Shown: in pieces, positions 23,288 to 30,861 of the stretch
Numbering within the stretch: position 1 is the stretch's first letter
How the letters are laid out: every line of letters begins with the position of its first letter
Source: CAVTSA01 sp963790575
GTDB taxonomy: Bacteria > Chloroflexota > Dormibacteria > Dormibacterales > Dormibacteraceae
Length of the DNA stretch: 64,000 nucleotides
Assembly: GCA_963790575.1 (NCBI GenBank)
Contig: CAWBPD010000016.1
Location: forward strand, 92,151 to 156,150
Reading direction: 5' to 3'
Made by a program: the position numbers and the translations under genes
The notes under the pieces: model-generated
What the model was told of the DNA's origin: nothing
Seen by the model: only the letters and a program-made list of their open reading frames with translations
The model's database searches: none

Positions 23288-23914
23288 CTATGCCGGCTGG
23301 CCTCCGGTGCTGCCGGCGATGACCGCGTCGACATTGATGGTGCCGTCCGGGCAGGCCTCGATGGGCACTCTGACGGTCAGGTAGGAATAAGCGTTGGGCG
23401 GCGTCACCTCGAGCTGCTGCGAGGTCGGACACGGTGTCGCGTACCCGGTCTGATCGTGCCACCAGGCCAGGAACGAGGCGGTCCCGCCCGGCGCCAGAGT
23501 CACCAATTGCTCCGCGCTCGGGGTCCACACCAGCCTTGTCTGCATGGGCCGGCCGTCCGCGCCCAGCCTCTGCAGGCCGGGAAAGCCGAACAGCGCGCAG
23601 GTGGTCTGGCTGGTGTTGGTGAAGATGAATGGGCGCCCCACCGTGCCCGCGGCTGCGTTGCCCGGGCCGACGCCGAGGGAGAGGTCAGACACCAGGCAGC
23701 GGCGGACCTGGCCCGACGTCGAGGGCGCGACGCTTGGCGACGGGGTTGCGACCGGCGGGGAGGGCGTGGCGGCGGGCGCGACCGATGGGGTCGGGGTGGC
23801 GGCCGGTGTGGTGGCTCCGGCGGCGGGAGTGTGCCCCTGTGGCGACGAGGCGCAGGCGGTGACCAGCAACCCCGCCAGCAGGGCCAGAGCGGCAACTCGA
23901 AGCAACCGTCCCAT
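23288..23914 (-). CDS. DUF4232 lipoprotein (copy 2)
   Basis: 208 residues from ATG 23914 (MGRLLRVAALALLAGLLVTACASS), lipobox VTAC, then a longer Pro/Thr/Ser/Ala linker and a DUF4232 domain matching the neighbouring copy block by block: RRCLVSDLSLGVGPGNAAAG, FTNTSQTTCALFGFPGLQRL, WHDQTGYATPCPTSQQLEVTPPNAY, IEACPDGTINVDAVIAGSTGGQ. Both end in an almost identical AGSTGGQ. The same layout in tandem points to duplication followed by linker divergence; the role is probably at the cell surface. Confidence 0.85.
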   Translation of the reverse strand: MGRLLRVAALALLAGLLVTACASSPQGHTPAAGATTPAATPTPSVAPAATPSPPVATPSPSVAPSTSGQVRRCLVSDLSLGVGPGNAAAGTVGRPFIFTNTSQTTCALFGFPGLQRLGADGRPMQTRLVWTPSAEQLVTLAPGGTASFLAWWHDQTGYATPCPTSQQLEVTPPNAYSYLTVRVPIEACPDGTINVDAVIAGSTGGQPA

Positions 23915-23966
23915 GCTGCTCAAACGTCCAACCCGGTGAAAGGTGACGCAGGACATCAAGCGACCT

Positions 23967-24065
23967 TGGTGCACCTTCGGGGCCTAACCCCGCGAGATAA
24001 CCCCCGCTGGTGCACCTCCGGGGCCTAACCCTGCGAGATACCCCCCGCTGGTGCACCTCCGGGGG
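23967..24065. repeat. Tandem 41-bp direct repeat, 2.4 copies
   Basis: Two full 41-bp units (23967-24007 and 24008-24048) and a partial third share TGGTGCACC-TTCGGGGCCTAACCC(C/T)GCGAGATA-CCCCCGC. Each unit starts with the palindrome GGTGCACC. The array fills most of the gap between the DUF4232 gene and darA, just behind the darA stop codon. Confidence 0.8.
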
Positions 24066-24072
24066 ACCGCCT

Positions 24073-24402
24073 CTACAGCCGTTCGAAGCGCTCGATCGGG
24101 ACCACGAACAGGGTGGCGCCGCCCACCTGCACCTCCACCGGGTAGGGCATGTACATCTCGGAGGCCTCCACCATCGGCGGCAGCGGCGTCAGATAGCGGC
24201 TGCGCTCGCGGCAGTTGTCCCGGATGATCCGCACCACCGGGTCGACCCGTTCGTCCTCCACCCCGATCAGGAGGGTCGAGTTCCCCTGCTGGAGGAAGCC
24301 GCCGCTGGACGCGTACCGGGTGGAACTGATCCCGGCCTCGCTGAGCGCCTGCACCAGGTGCGGCTCATCCTCGGTCTGCACGATCGCGATGATCAGCTTC
24401 AT
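24073..24402 (-). CDS. darA: Cyclic-di-AMP receptor (DarA/PstA family)
   Basis: 109 residues of the DUF970 family: MKLIIAIVQTEDEPHLVQAL, RYASSGGFLQQGNSTLLIGVEDERVDPVVRIIRDNC and a C-terminal VQVGGATLFVVPIERFERL. The core SSGGFLQQGNSTLLIG is the nucleotide-binding signature of this PII-like trimeric protein, which binds cyclic-di-AMP and relays it to unknown partners. It overlaps tmk by four bases (ATGA), an arrangement also found in Firmicutes. No cyclic-di-AMP synthase gene is visible in the window. Confidence 0.93.
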   Translation of the reverse strand: MKLIIAIVQTEDEPHLVQALSEAGISSTRYASSGGFLQQGNSTLLIGVEDERVDPVVRIIRDNCRERSRYLTPLPPMVEASEMYMPYPVEVQVGGATLFVVPIERFERL

Positions 24403-24992
24403 CGAGGCAGACGCTCCTCGATCCGGGCCGCCACCCAGCAGGCGACCTCAGAAGCCGGCGGCCTGGCGTCGACGACCAGCCAGCGCTCCGGCTCCGCCGC
24501 CGCCAGGGCCAGGTAGGCGTCGTGAACCGCCTGGTGGAAGGCGAGTGGTCGCGCCTCCATGCGATCCGACCCGCGGCCGGCCTCCGCCTGGCGCCGGAGC
24601 CCGACCTCGGCCGGCACCGACAGCAGCACCGTCAGCTCCGGCCGCGGGAAGACCGGCGGCCAGGTCACCTCGGCCCCGCCCACCGTTCCTTGGTAGACGC
24701 GGGTGGAGTCGTGGTAGCGGTCACAGAGCACCAGCCGGCCCCCGGCCAGCGCCGGTCTCACGACCTCCTCCAGGAGCTCCGCCCGGGCGGCCATAAAGAG
24801 GTACGCCTCGGCCTGGGCGCCGATGTCGACGGTCCCGGCCGAGTGCAGCACCACGTCCCGCACGCGTTCGCCGAACGGGGTCCCGCCCGGCTCGCGCACG
24901 AGCAGCGGATCCCGTGCTGCCAGCGCGTCGGCGACCAGGCGGGCGACGGTGGTCTTCCCGGCCCCGTCGGGGCCTTCCAGCGTGACCAGCAT
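24399..24992 (-). CDS. tmk: Thymidylate kinase
   Basis: 197 residues. P-loop LVTLEGPDGAGKTTVARLV, the DRY-type motif LCDRYHDSTRVYQG and the LID-region RRQAEAGRGSDRMEARPLAFHQAV are all present. It phosphorylates dTMP to dTDP in the cytoplasm for DNA synthesis. The usual REPGGT motif is seen as VREPGGTPFGERVRDVVL. It is 12 bases downstream of the R3H/AAA ATPase gene and overlaps darA, so the three are probably one transcript. Confidence 0.96.
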   Translation of the reverse strand: MLVTLEGPDGAGKTTVARLVADALAARDPLLVREPGGTPFGERVRDVVLHSAGTVDIGAQAEAYLFMAARAELLEEVVRPALAGGRLVLCDRYHDSTRVYQGTVGGAEVTWPPVFPRPELTVLLSVPAEVGLRRQAEAGRGSDRMEARPLAFHQAVHDAYLALAAAEPERWLVVDARPPASEVACWVAARIEERLPR

Positions 24993-25004
24993 GGGGGAGC
25001 CGGA

Positions 25005-26546
25005 CTACTCGAAGTCGCCGGAGGGAAGAATCCGCAGCCGGCGGCGGGGCTCCTTGCCGGTGGAGCGCGCGACCAGCTCCTCCTCCGCGACCAGCTGGTG
25101 TTGCAGCCGGCGCACGTACGCGTTCTGTGGGGCCATTTCCTGCGGCTCCAGCGTCTCCTTGACGCGGGCGATCGCCTCCCGGGTCTCGTCCAGCGCACGC
25201 TGCACGGCTCCATCCTCGCGGTCGGTGCTGTACAGCCGCTGCAGCGCGTCCTTGACCTGGGCCACCGAGTTGCTGCGCAGGACGTGGATGGGAGTCCCGG
25301 CGCCCTCCGCCTGGCGCAGGCTCTCCGGGCGCCGCCGGTAGTAGCTCTTCAGGGTCAGGACCACGTCGGCGCCCTCCGGGTTGCCGAGCACCCGGATCGG
25401 CAGGTCCAACTCCCGCACCGACTGCTCGACGTAGCTCCGGCTCACCCCATAGGGGAAGATCGCGCGCGGGCCCCGGCGAGGTGGCGGGACGGTCCCGGGC
25501 GCCGCCGCCGGCGCGTGGTGCGTGGTCGATTGGTCGAGCTCGACGTTGGAGATGACCCGACCCTCGCGGGTCCGAACCCGGACCTTGGGGCGGGCCGGCG
25601 CCCCGCGCAGGAAGCCGTCCACCACGTCGGCGAGCGGCTGGTGGATGGTCACCCGGTCACGGTCCTGCATCTCGATCAGGACGTCGAAGGTGGGCGGCGC
25701 CTTGCGCTCCTGCACCGACTTCTGCGTGCCCCGCCGGCGCGCCTCCTCGTCGGAAAGGGTCACCGACTGGATCCCGCCCAGCAGGTCGTTGAGGGTGGGG
25801 TTGATCAGCAGGTTCTCCAGCGTCTGACCGTGAGCGGTGGCGATCAGCTGCACCCCGCGCTCGGCGATGGTGCGCGCCGCCGCCGCCTCCAGCTCGGTGC
25901 CGATCTCGTCGATCACGATGACCTCGGGCATGTGGTTCTCCACCGCCTCGATCATCACCGCGTGCTGGAGCTGCGGCCGCCGCACCTGCATCCGCCGGGC
26001 GCGCCCGATGCCGGGGTGCGGGATGTCGCCGTCTCCCCCGATCTCGTTCGAGGTGTCGACGATCACCACCCGTTTGCGCTGGTCGTCGGCGAGCATGCGC
26101 GCGATCTCTCGCAGCATCGTCGTCTTGCCGATCCCAGGCCGCCCCAGGAGCAGGATCGACTGACCCGATTCGGCGATGTCGCGGATGATCTCGGCCGTGC
26201 CTCCGACCGCCCGGCCGACCCGGCAGGTGAGTCCGACGATGCGGCCCTGGCGGTTGCGGATCGCCGAGATGCGGTGCAGCGTGCGCTCGATGCCGGCCCG
26301 GTTGTCCTCGCCGAACTGGTCGATGTGGTCGGTGACGTAGTCGATGTCCTCTTCGGAGACGGCACGGGTGTCGAGCACGATCTCGCGGCCGGGCACGCGC
26401 GCCTCCGGTTCCCGGCCCAGGTCGAGCACGATCTCGAGCAGCTGGGCGGGATCGGTTCGCTCATGCAGCGCCCGGTTCAGCCGTGGCGGCAGCGTCTGCG
26501 CCAGCAGCTCCGTCTCCTGATCCCAAACTCGGGTCGCCAACTCCAT
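25005..26546 (-). CDS. R3H-domain AAA ATPase (Ycf45-like)
   Basis: 513 residues from ATG 26546 (MELATRVWDQETELL), whose start overlaps the GNAT stop (TGATG). The ATPase core has a P-loop ILLLGRPGIGKTTMLREIARML, Walker B PEVIVIDEIGTELEAAAAR and TAHGQTLENLLINPTL. The C-terminus carries the R3H-like nucleic-acid-binding segment NAYVRRLQHQLVAEEELVARSTGKEP. This Ycf45/SpoIIIAA-like ATPase with a single-strand-binding R3H domain is common in Cyanobacteria and Chloroflexota. Its role is unproven; linkage to tmk fits DNA metabolism. Confidence 0.9.
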   Translation of the reverse strand: MELATRVWDQETELLAQTLPPRLNRALHERTDPAQLLEIVLDLGREPEARVPGREIVLDTRAVSEEDIDYVTDHIDQFGEDNRAGIERTLHRISAIRNRQGRIVGLTCRVGRAVGGTAEIIRDIAESGQSILLLGRPGIGKTTMLREIARMLADDQRKRVVIVDTSNEIGGDGDIPHPGIGRARRMQVRRPQLQHAVMIEAVENHMPEVIVIDEIGTELEAAAARTIAERGVQLIATAHGQTLENLLINPTLNDLLGGIQSVTLSDEEARRRGTQKSVQERKAPPTFDVLIEMQDRDRVTIHQPLADVVDGFLRGAPARPKVRVRTREGRVISNVELDQSTTHHAPAAAPGTVPPPRRGPRAIFPYGVSRSYVEQSVRELDLPIRVLGNPEGADVVLTLKSYYRRRPESLRQAEGAGTPIHVLRSNSVAQVKDALQRLYSTDREDGAVQRALDETREAIARVKETLEPQEMAPQNAYVRRLQHQLVAEEELVARSTGKEPRRRLRILPSGDFE

Positions 26547-27493
26547 CAGCCGAAGGACGGTACCAGGGCGGGTTGGGTCGCACGGTCGGTCACCGTCGCG
26601 TCGCGCACCAGCAGCGCCTGGTCGAGAATACCGGTGAACCCACGGCGCCGGAACGCCTCGATCAGATCGCGGTCGTAGTGGCGGAAGTTGACCCAGGCCG
26701 GGCGTCCCGCGACCGCCGCCAGCGCGTGGTCGGCGAGGCCGTCCGCGAGCTCTCGCCCGGGCCCGGCGAGGAAGGCGAGGCGGTCGGGCCGGGTTCCGTC
26801 GCCGCGGTGGAGCCGCCACCAAGCGACCAGCTCCAGGCGCTCCACCACCTCCTGCTGCCCGGGCTCCTGGCGGAGGGCGCGGAACTCCCGGTAGGTCGGC
26901 GCTTCGAGGCGGGCCACGTCGATCGGCGTGATGCGGCGGTAGAGGCTGTAGAGGCGGCGCTCGTCGCGGCGACCCCAGGGCCGGGCGCCGGCGAGCTTCC
27001 CGTCGCCGCCCGCCGGCGCGCGCTCGGTCAACAGCACTGTCTCGGTGGCGAACTGGCGGAACCCGTGCATGCGGAAGGTGGGCAGGAGTGGCTCATCGAG
27101 CGGGACGCGGACCACCAGCCGGTGGACGCCTCGCTCGCCTGCCTGCTCCGCCAGTTGCTCGATGAGCGCGGAGGCGATCTGCTCCTCCGCCGGGTCCTGG
27201 GGCTGGATGCAGAGGTTGAGCACCTGAAGGCTGTGCACCATGGAAGCGGTGGCCGGCGACCCGGAGCCGGAGCGTTCGGACGCCTGGATGAACCCCACCA
27301 CCTTGCCGCGGTCCTCGGCGACCAGGATCATGCTCTCCTGGCCGAGAGGCAGGAAGGCGGTGAACGTGTTGCTGACCAAAGTCCAGAGCCGCACCGGCGC
27401 CGGGAGCTGGATCACGCGCGCCTCCGCTTCGTGGTGAAGCTGCTCCACGGGCCCGACGTCGAGGAAGGTGGCGGCCCTGACCTTCAGACCCAC
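26546..27493 (-). CDS. GNAT-type acetyltransferase
   Basis: 315 residues. An N-terminal GNAT domain is visible: VRAATFLDVGPVEQLHHEA, SMILVAEDRGKVVGFIQAS, LQVLNLCIQPQDPAEEQIASALIEQLAEQAGERGVHRLVVRV and FRMHGFRQFATETVLL. The acetyl-CoA loop (QPQDPAEEQIASAL) deviates from the canonical Q/RxxGxG/A. A second half (residues about 170-310) may be a degenerate GNAT repeat. The target is unknown. It lies 22 bases after pdxT and its stop overlaps the R3H ATPase start, linking the pdx genes to the ATPase/tmk/darA run. Confidence 0.75.
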   Translation of the reverse strand: MGLKVRAATFLDVGPVEQLHHEAEARVIQLPAPVRLWTLVSNTFTAFLPLGQESMILVAEDRGKVVGFIQASERSGSGSPATASMVHSLQVLNLCIQPQDPAEEQIASALIEQLAEQAGERGVHRLVVRVPLDEPLLPTFRMHGFRQFATETVLLTERAPAGGDGKLAGARPWGRRDERRLYSLYRRITPIDVARLEAPTYREFRALRQEPGQQEVVERLELVAWWRLHRGDGTRPDRLAFLAGPGRELADGLADHALAAVAGRPAWVNFRHYDRDLIEAFRRRGFTGILDQALLVRDATVTDRATQPALVPSFG

Positions 27494-27515
27494 GCCGGCG
27501 CCTCGCCCCTAGGTG

Positions 27516-28136
27516 TCACGCCGATCGCTGCTCGGGGGCGGCAGCCTCGCCGGCCGACGCGACCAGTTCCAAGAAGAGACGGTGCAGACGGTCGTCGCCG
27601 CTCAGCTCGGGGTGGAAGCCAAGCGCCATGACGCGCCCCTGACGCACCGCGACCGGATGCCCGTCCAGCGTCGACAGGACCTCCGCGCCGCCCGCGTCCT
27701 CGACCAGAGGGGCGCGGATGAAGATGCCGGGGAACGCCGGGCCCAAGCCCTCGATCTCGAGCGGCGCCTCGAAGCTGTCCACCTGGCGCCCGTAGCCGTT
27801 GCGGCGGACGGTGATCGGGAGGGCGTCGAAGCTGCGCTGCCCCTCGCGCCCGTCGGTGATGTGGCGCGAGAGCAGGATCATGCCGGCGCAGGTCCCGAGA
27901 GTGGGCATGCCCGCGTCAACCAGACGCCGCAGCGGCTCCCAGAGGCCCATGCGCTCCAGCAGGATCTGCATCGAGGTGCTTTCGCCACCCGGCAGCACCA
28001 GGCCGTCAAGTCCCGGAAGGTCGGCCGCCGATCGGACCAGTCGCACCCGCGCGCCCAGGCGTTCCAGCACTCGCGCGTGGTCGGCGAAGGCTCCCTGCAT
28101 GGCCAGCACCCCGATCAGGGGCGCACCGGCAGTCAT
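27516..28136 (-). CDS. pdxT: Pyridoxal 5'-phosphate synthase glutaminase subunit
   Basis: 206 residues. Glutaminase motifs: IGVLAMQGAFADHARVLERLG, LVLPGGESTSMQILLERMGL, the nucleophile Cys in PTLGTCAGMILLSR and the His/Glu pair in MALGFHPELSGDDRLHRLFL. It releases ammonia from glutamine and channels it to PdxS. Start ATG 28136 lies nine bases after the pdxS stop, so the genes form one operon. All catalytic residues are in place. Confidence 0.96.
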   Translation of the reverse strand: MTAGAPLIGVLAMQGAFADHARVLERLGARVRLVRSAADLPGLDGLVLPGGESTSMQILLERMGLWEPLRRLVDAGMPTLGTCAGMILLSRHITDGREGQRSFDALPITVRRNGYGRQVDSFEAPLEIEGLGPAFPGIFIRAPLVEDAGGAEVLSTLDGHPVAVRQGRVMALGFHPELSGDDRLHRLFLELVASAGEAAAPEQRSA

Positions 28137-28145
28137 CTCCGCACG

Positions 28146-29048
28146 CTACCAGCCCCGCGTAGCGAGCAGCTCCTCCTGCGGGATGGACGGGATCTCGAGA
28201 CCGCGCATCGATTGACCTAGCCCCGCCGACACTTCGGCGAGGATCTCCGGCTTGTCGAAGTAGGTGGTCGCGCTCACGATCGCCTTCGCCATCCGGGCCG
28301 GATTCTCGGACTTGAAGATGCCCGAGCCCACGAAGACGCCGTCGGCACCCAGCTGCATCATCCAGGCGGCATCGGCGGGGGTCGCGATGCCGCCCGCCAC
28401 GAAGGTCACGACCGGGAGCCGGCCCAGCCGCTGGACCTCCTGGACCCCCTCGACGGGGGAGCCCAGGTCCTTCGCCTCGTGGACCAGCTCGGCGTAGTTG
28501 AGGCCGCGGAGCTTCTGGATCTCTCGCTCCACCTGCGTCAGGTGGCGCTTGGCCTCGACGATGTTGCCGGTCCCGGCCTCGCCTTTGGTGCGGATCATGG
28601 CCGCGCCCTCCGCGATCCGGCGAAGCGCCTCGCCCAGGTTCCGGCAGCCGCACACGAAGGGAACGGTGAAGCCCCACTTGTCGATGTGGTTCTCGTCGTC
28701 CGCCGGGGTCAGGACCTCGGACTCGTCGATGTAGTCGATCTCCAGCGCCTGCAGGATCTGCGCCTCGACGGTGTGCCCGATCCGGCACTTGGCCATGACC
28801 GGGATCGTCACCGCCTCCTTGATGGAGCGGATCAGCTCGGGATCGGACATGCGGGCGACGCCGCCCTCCTTGCGGATGTCGGCGGGGACCCGCTCCAGCG
28901 CCATCACCGCGCAAGCGCCCGCCTCCTCGGCGATCTTGGCGTGGTCGGGCGTGACGACGTCCATGATCACACCGCCCTTCAGCATGTCGGCGTGACCCGA
29001 CTTGACTCTGAACGTGCCTCTCTGCCCGTGTCCGTTGCTCTCCGACAT
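28146..29048 (-). CDS. pdxS: Pyridoxal 5'-phosphate synthase subunit
   Basis: 300 residues, typical length. Seen are FRVKSGHADMLKGGVIMDVVTPDHAKIAEEAGACAVMALERVPADIR, the Schiff-base Lys in PVMAKCRIGHTVEAQIL, IDESEVLTPADDENHIDKW, the phosphate-binding GEAGTGNIVEA and the C-terminal ADGVFVGSGIFKSENP. With PdxT it makes PLP from ribose 5-phosphate, glyceraldehyde 3-phosphate and ammonia. It is the first gene of its operon; the 110-base gap to the divergent CoA-transferase holds two operator-like sites. Confidence 0.97.
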   Translation of the reverse strand: MSESNGHGQRGTFRVKSGHADMLKGGVIMDVVTPDHAKIAEEAGACAVMALERVPADIRKEGGVARMSDPELIRSIKEAVTIPVMAKCRIGHTVEAQILQALEIDYIDESEVLTPADDENHIDKWGFTVPFVCGCRNLGEALRRIAEGAAMIRTKGEAGTGNIVEAKRHLTQVEREIQKLRGLNYAELVHEAKDLGSPVEGVQEVQRLGRLPVVTFVAGGIATPADAAWMMQLGADGVFVGSGIFKSENPARMAKAIVSATTYFDKPEILAEVSAGLGQSMRGLEIPSIPQEELLATRGW

Positions 29049-29112
29049 CCCGTCGTCATTCTACGAAGAGCCGGGTTTTGTTCTGGCACGGATCACGTGA
29101 CTGAAGTGGGCC

Positions 29113-29168
29113 GTTTGTATACAGAGGGACCTTTCGGAGCGCAGGTTGAGGTGCTGCTGTGTACAAAC
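29113..29168. promoter_or_regulatory. Paired inverted operator-like sites between pdxS and the CoA-transferase
   Basis: GTTTGTATAC (29113-29122) and GTGTACAAAC (29159-29168) are inverted copies with one mismatch, centred 46 bases apart. Each carries a small palindrome (TGTATACA, TGTACA) of the sort bound by GntR-type regulators. The second site covers the alternative GTG start at 29159, which argues for translation from ATG 29174. Confidence 0.45.
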
Positions 29169-29173
29169 GTCCC

Positions 29174-30280
29174 ATGCAGGAGACCGCCGGGCTGCTGGAA
29201 GGGATGCGCGTGGTCGAGGTGTCGGCTTTCGTGGCGGCGCCGCTGGGTGGGGCACAGCTGGCGCGGATGGGTGCGGAGGTGATCCGGATCGACCCACTCG
29301 GCGGCCAGGTCGACGCGCAGCGCTGGCCTCTCCACCAGGGCCGGAGCCTCTACTGGGCAGGGCTGAACCGCGGCAAACGGTCGGTGGCGCTGGATTTGCG
29401 GCAGGAGCGCGGGCTGGAGCTGGCCGCACGCCTCGCCTCAGAGGCGGGCAACCTGCTCACGAATCTTGGGCCGCGAGACCCTCTGGCGCACTCGGCGCTG
29501 TGCCGGCGCAACCCGCACCAGGTGACCGTCCAGATCGTGGGGCATCGCGCCGGAGGTGCCGCCGTCGACTACACGGTCAACGCCATGACCGGCTTTCCCT
29601 GGATCACCGGCCCGGCAGACGCGGCCGTGCCGGTGAACCACGTTCTGCCGGCCTGGGACGTCGCCACCGGGTACCTGGCTGCGGCCTCCCTCCTGGCGGC
29701 GGACCGCGCGCGCTCGCGCGGAGGCGGCGGCCGCCTGGTCACGCTCAGCCTGGCCGACGTCGCGCTGCAGATTGCGGACCATCTCGGCCTGGTCGACGAG
29801 GCAAGGCTGGTGGAGGAGCCGCGCGGCCGCTACGGCAACCAGGTCTATGGGTCGTTCGGCGTCGACCTGCGCTCCGCGGACGGGCGGTGGTCGATGGTGC
29901 TCGCGCTGACCCCGCGCCAGTGGAGGTCGCTGGTGGAGGCCACCGGGATTAGTGTCGAGGATCTGGAGGGTGACCTGCGTCTGGAGGGGGTGCGGTGGCG
30001 GCATCGGGACGCGCTCACGCGGCGGCTGCAAGAGTGGGCCGGCGCGCTCCCCTTCGCCGAGGTGGCGGCCCGGCTCGACCGCGCTGCCTGCCTGTGGGGA
30101 CCCTTTCGCACCTTCAAGGAGCTGGTTCGCGACGATGCGCGGGTCGAGGCTCTGGTCGCCGCCCGTGCTCCCGACCCGGTGCTCGGGCAGGACACGGACG
30201 CGGTGCTGTCGGAGCTTGGGGAGGACCTCGAGGGGCTGCGAGCGGCGGGCGTGATCGCCGCTCTCCCTGCGGTCAGGTGA
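29174..30280 (+). CDS. CaiB/BaiF-family CoA-transferase
   Basis: 368 residues from ATG 29174 (a GTG at 29159 would add five). Class III CoA-transferase pattern: GLLEGMRVVEVSAFVAAPLGGAQLARMGAEVIRIDPLGG, YWAGLNRGKRSVALDLRQERG, GLELAARLASEAGNLLTN, and LTPRQWRSLVEATGI in the second half. The conserved catalytic Asp would be expected near HVLPAWDVATGYLAAASLLAA (family-typical region), although the length is below the usual 390-450 aa. The closest type by pattern is the 2-methylfumaryl-CoA isomerase-like group, but the substrate is unknown. It stands alone on the plus strand and its end overlaps the convergent GNAT gene by eight bases. Confidence 0.85.
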   Translation: MQETAGLLEGMRVVEVSAFVAAPLGGAQLARMGAEVIRIDPLGGQVDAQRWPLHQGRSLYWAGLNRGKRSVALDLRQERGLELAARLASEAGNLLTNLGPRDPLAHSALCRRNPHQVTVQIVGHRAGGAAVDYTVNAMTGFPWITGPADAAVPVNHVLPAWDVATGYLAAASLLAADRARSRGGGGRLVTLSLADVALQIADHLGLVDEARLVEEPRGRYGNQVYGSFGVDLRSADGRWSMVLALTPRQWRSLVEATGISVEDLEGDLRLEGVRWRHRDALTRRLQEWAGALPFAEVAARLDRAACLWGPFRTFKELVRDDARVEALVAARAPDPVLGQDTDAVLSELGEDLEGLRAAGVIAALPAVR

Positions 30281-30803
30281 TCCAGTAGCGCTTCGTGTGG
30301 GGTCCGCCGCCCGAGGTCTCGACGACATCCTCGAGCGCGCCGCCGCAGCGTTCGATGACGGTGGCGGAGCCCACGTTGTCCTCGTCGCAGGTGACCAGGA
30401 CGCGGTCCACGCCGTAGGAGCGCGCGACGACCAGGCTCTGGCGGAGGATCTCGGTGGCGTAGCCGCGGCGGCGGTGGGCAGGCAGCACCGCGTAGCCGAT
30501 GTGCCCGCCCTCCAGGTGGAGGAAGTCGTTGAGCGCGTGACGGATCGAGCTGCGTCCCACGATCACGCCGTCGACGGTGGCCACCAGGAAGGTGCTGGGG
30601 ACCCACCCGGGCGGAAGGTCGTGCCCCAGGCGCTGGCGGCGCGTTCGCTCCACCAGCTCAGGCCACGGCACGCCTTCTTCCCACTGGACCATGAAATCGA
30701 AGTGGTCGGCGCGGAGGTGTTCCTGGGCGGCACGCACGGTGGCTTCGTCCTCCAGCCGCAGCGGCCGCAGGCGCAGGTCTGACGGCATCGCTTCAGTATC
30801 CAC
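30273..30803 (-). CDS. GNAT family N-acetyltransferase
   Basis: 176 residues (ATG 30788 would shorten it by five). Features are LRLRPLRLEDEATVRAAQEHL, FLVATVDGVIVGRSSIRHAL, the acetyl-CoA loop GYAVLPAHRRRGYATEILRQSL (RxxGxG/A) and a C-terminal DEDNVGSATVIERCGGALED. This is the RimJ/RimL-like GNAT layout. The acceptor (protein N-terminus or small molecule) cannot be told. It is a single gene, with the HNH gene divergent 58 bases away. Confidence 0.85.
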   Translation of the reverse strand: MDTEAMPSDLRLRPLRLEDEATVRAAQEHLRADHFDFMVQWEEGVPWPELVERTRRQRLGHDLPPGWVPSTFLVATVDGVIVGRSSIRHALNDFLHLEGGHIGYAVLPAHRRRGYATEILRQSLVVARSYGVDRVLVTCDEDNVGSATVIERCGGALEDVVETSGGGPHTKRYWIT

Positions 30804-30826
30804 GCTCAGGAAGTCCTGTTAATGTC

Positions 30827-30861
30827 CGGAACATACGTTTGTCATCTGATAGAATTAGCGC
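30827..30861 (+). promoter_or_regulatory. LexA-box-like site and promoter of the HNH gene
   Basis: CGGAACATACGTTTGT (30827-30842) matches the actinobacterial SOS-box pattern CGAACnnnnGTTCG at the two half-sites (GAAC and GTTT). TAGAAT (30850-30855) is a good -10 with the box on the -35 position; the expected start of transcription falls on the ATG at 30862, giving a leaderless message. Confidence 0.6.

Noticed and set aside
24522..26678. 718-residue plus-strand ORF
   Set aside because: Covers tmk and the R3H ATPase in antisense; those genes are certain.
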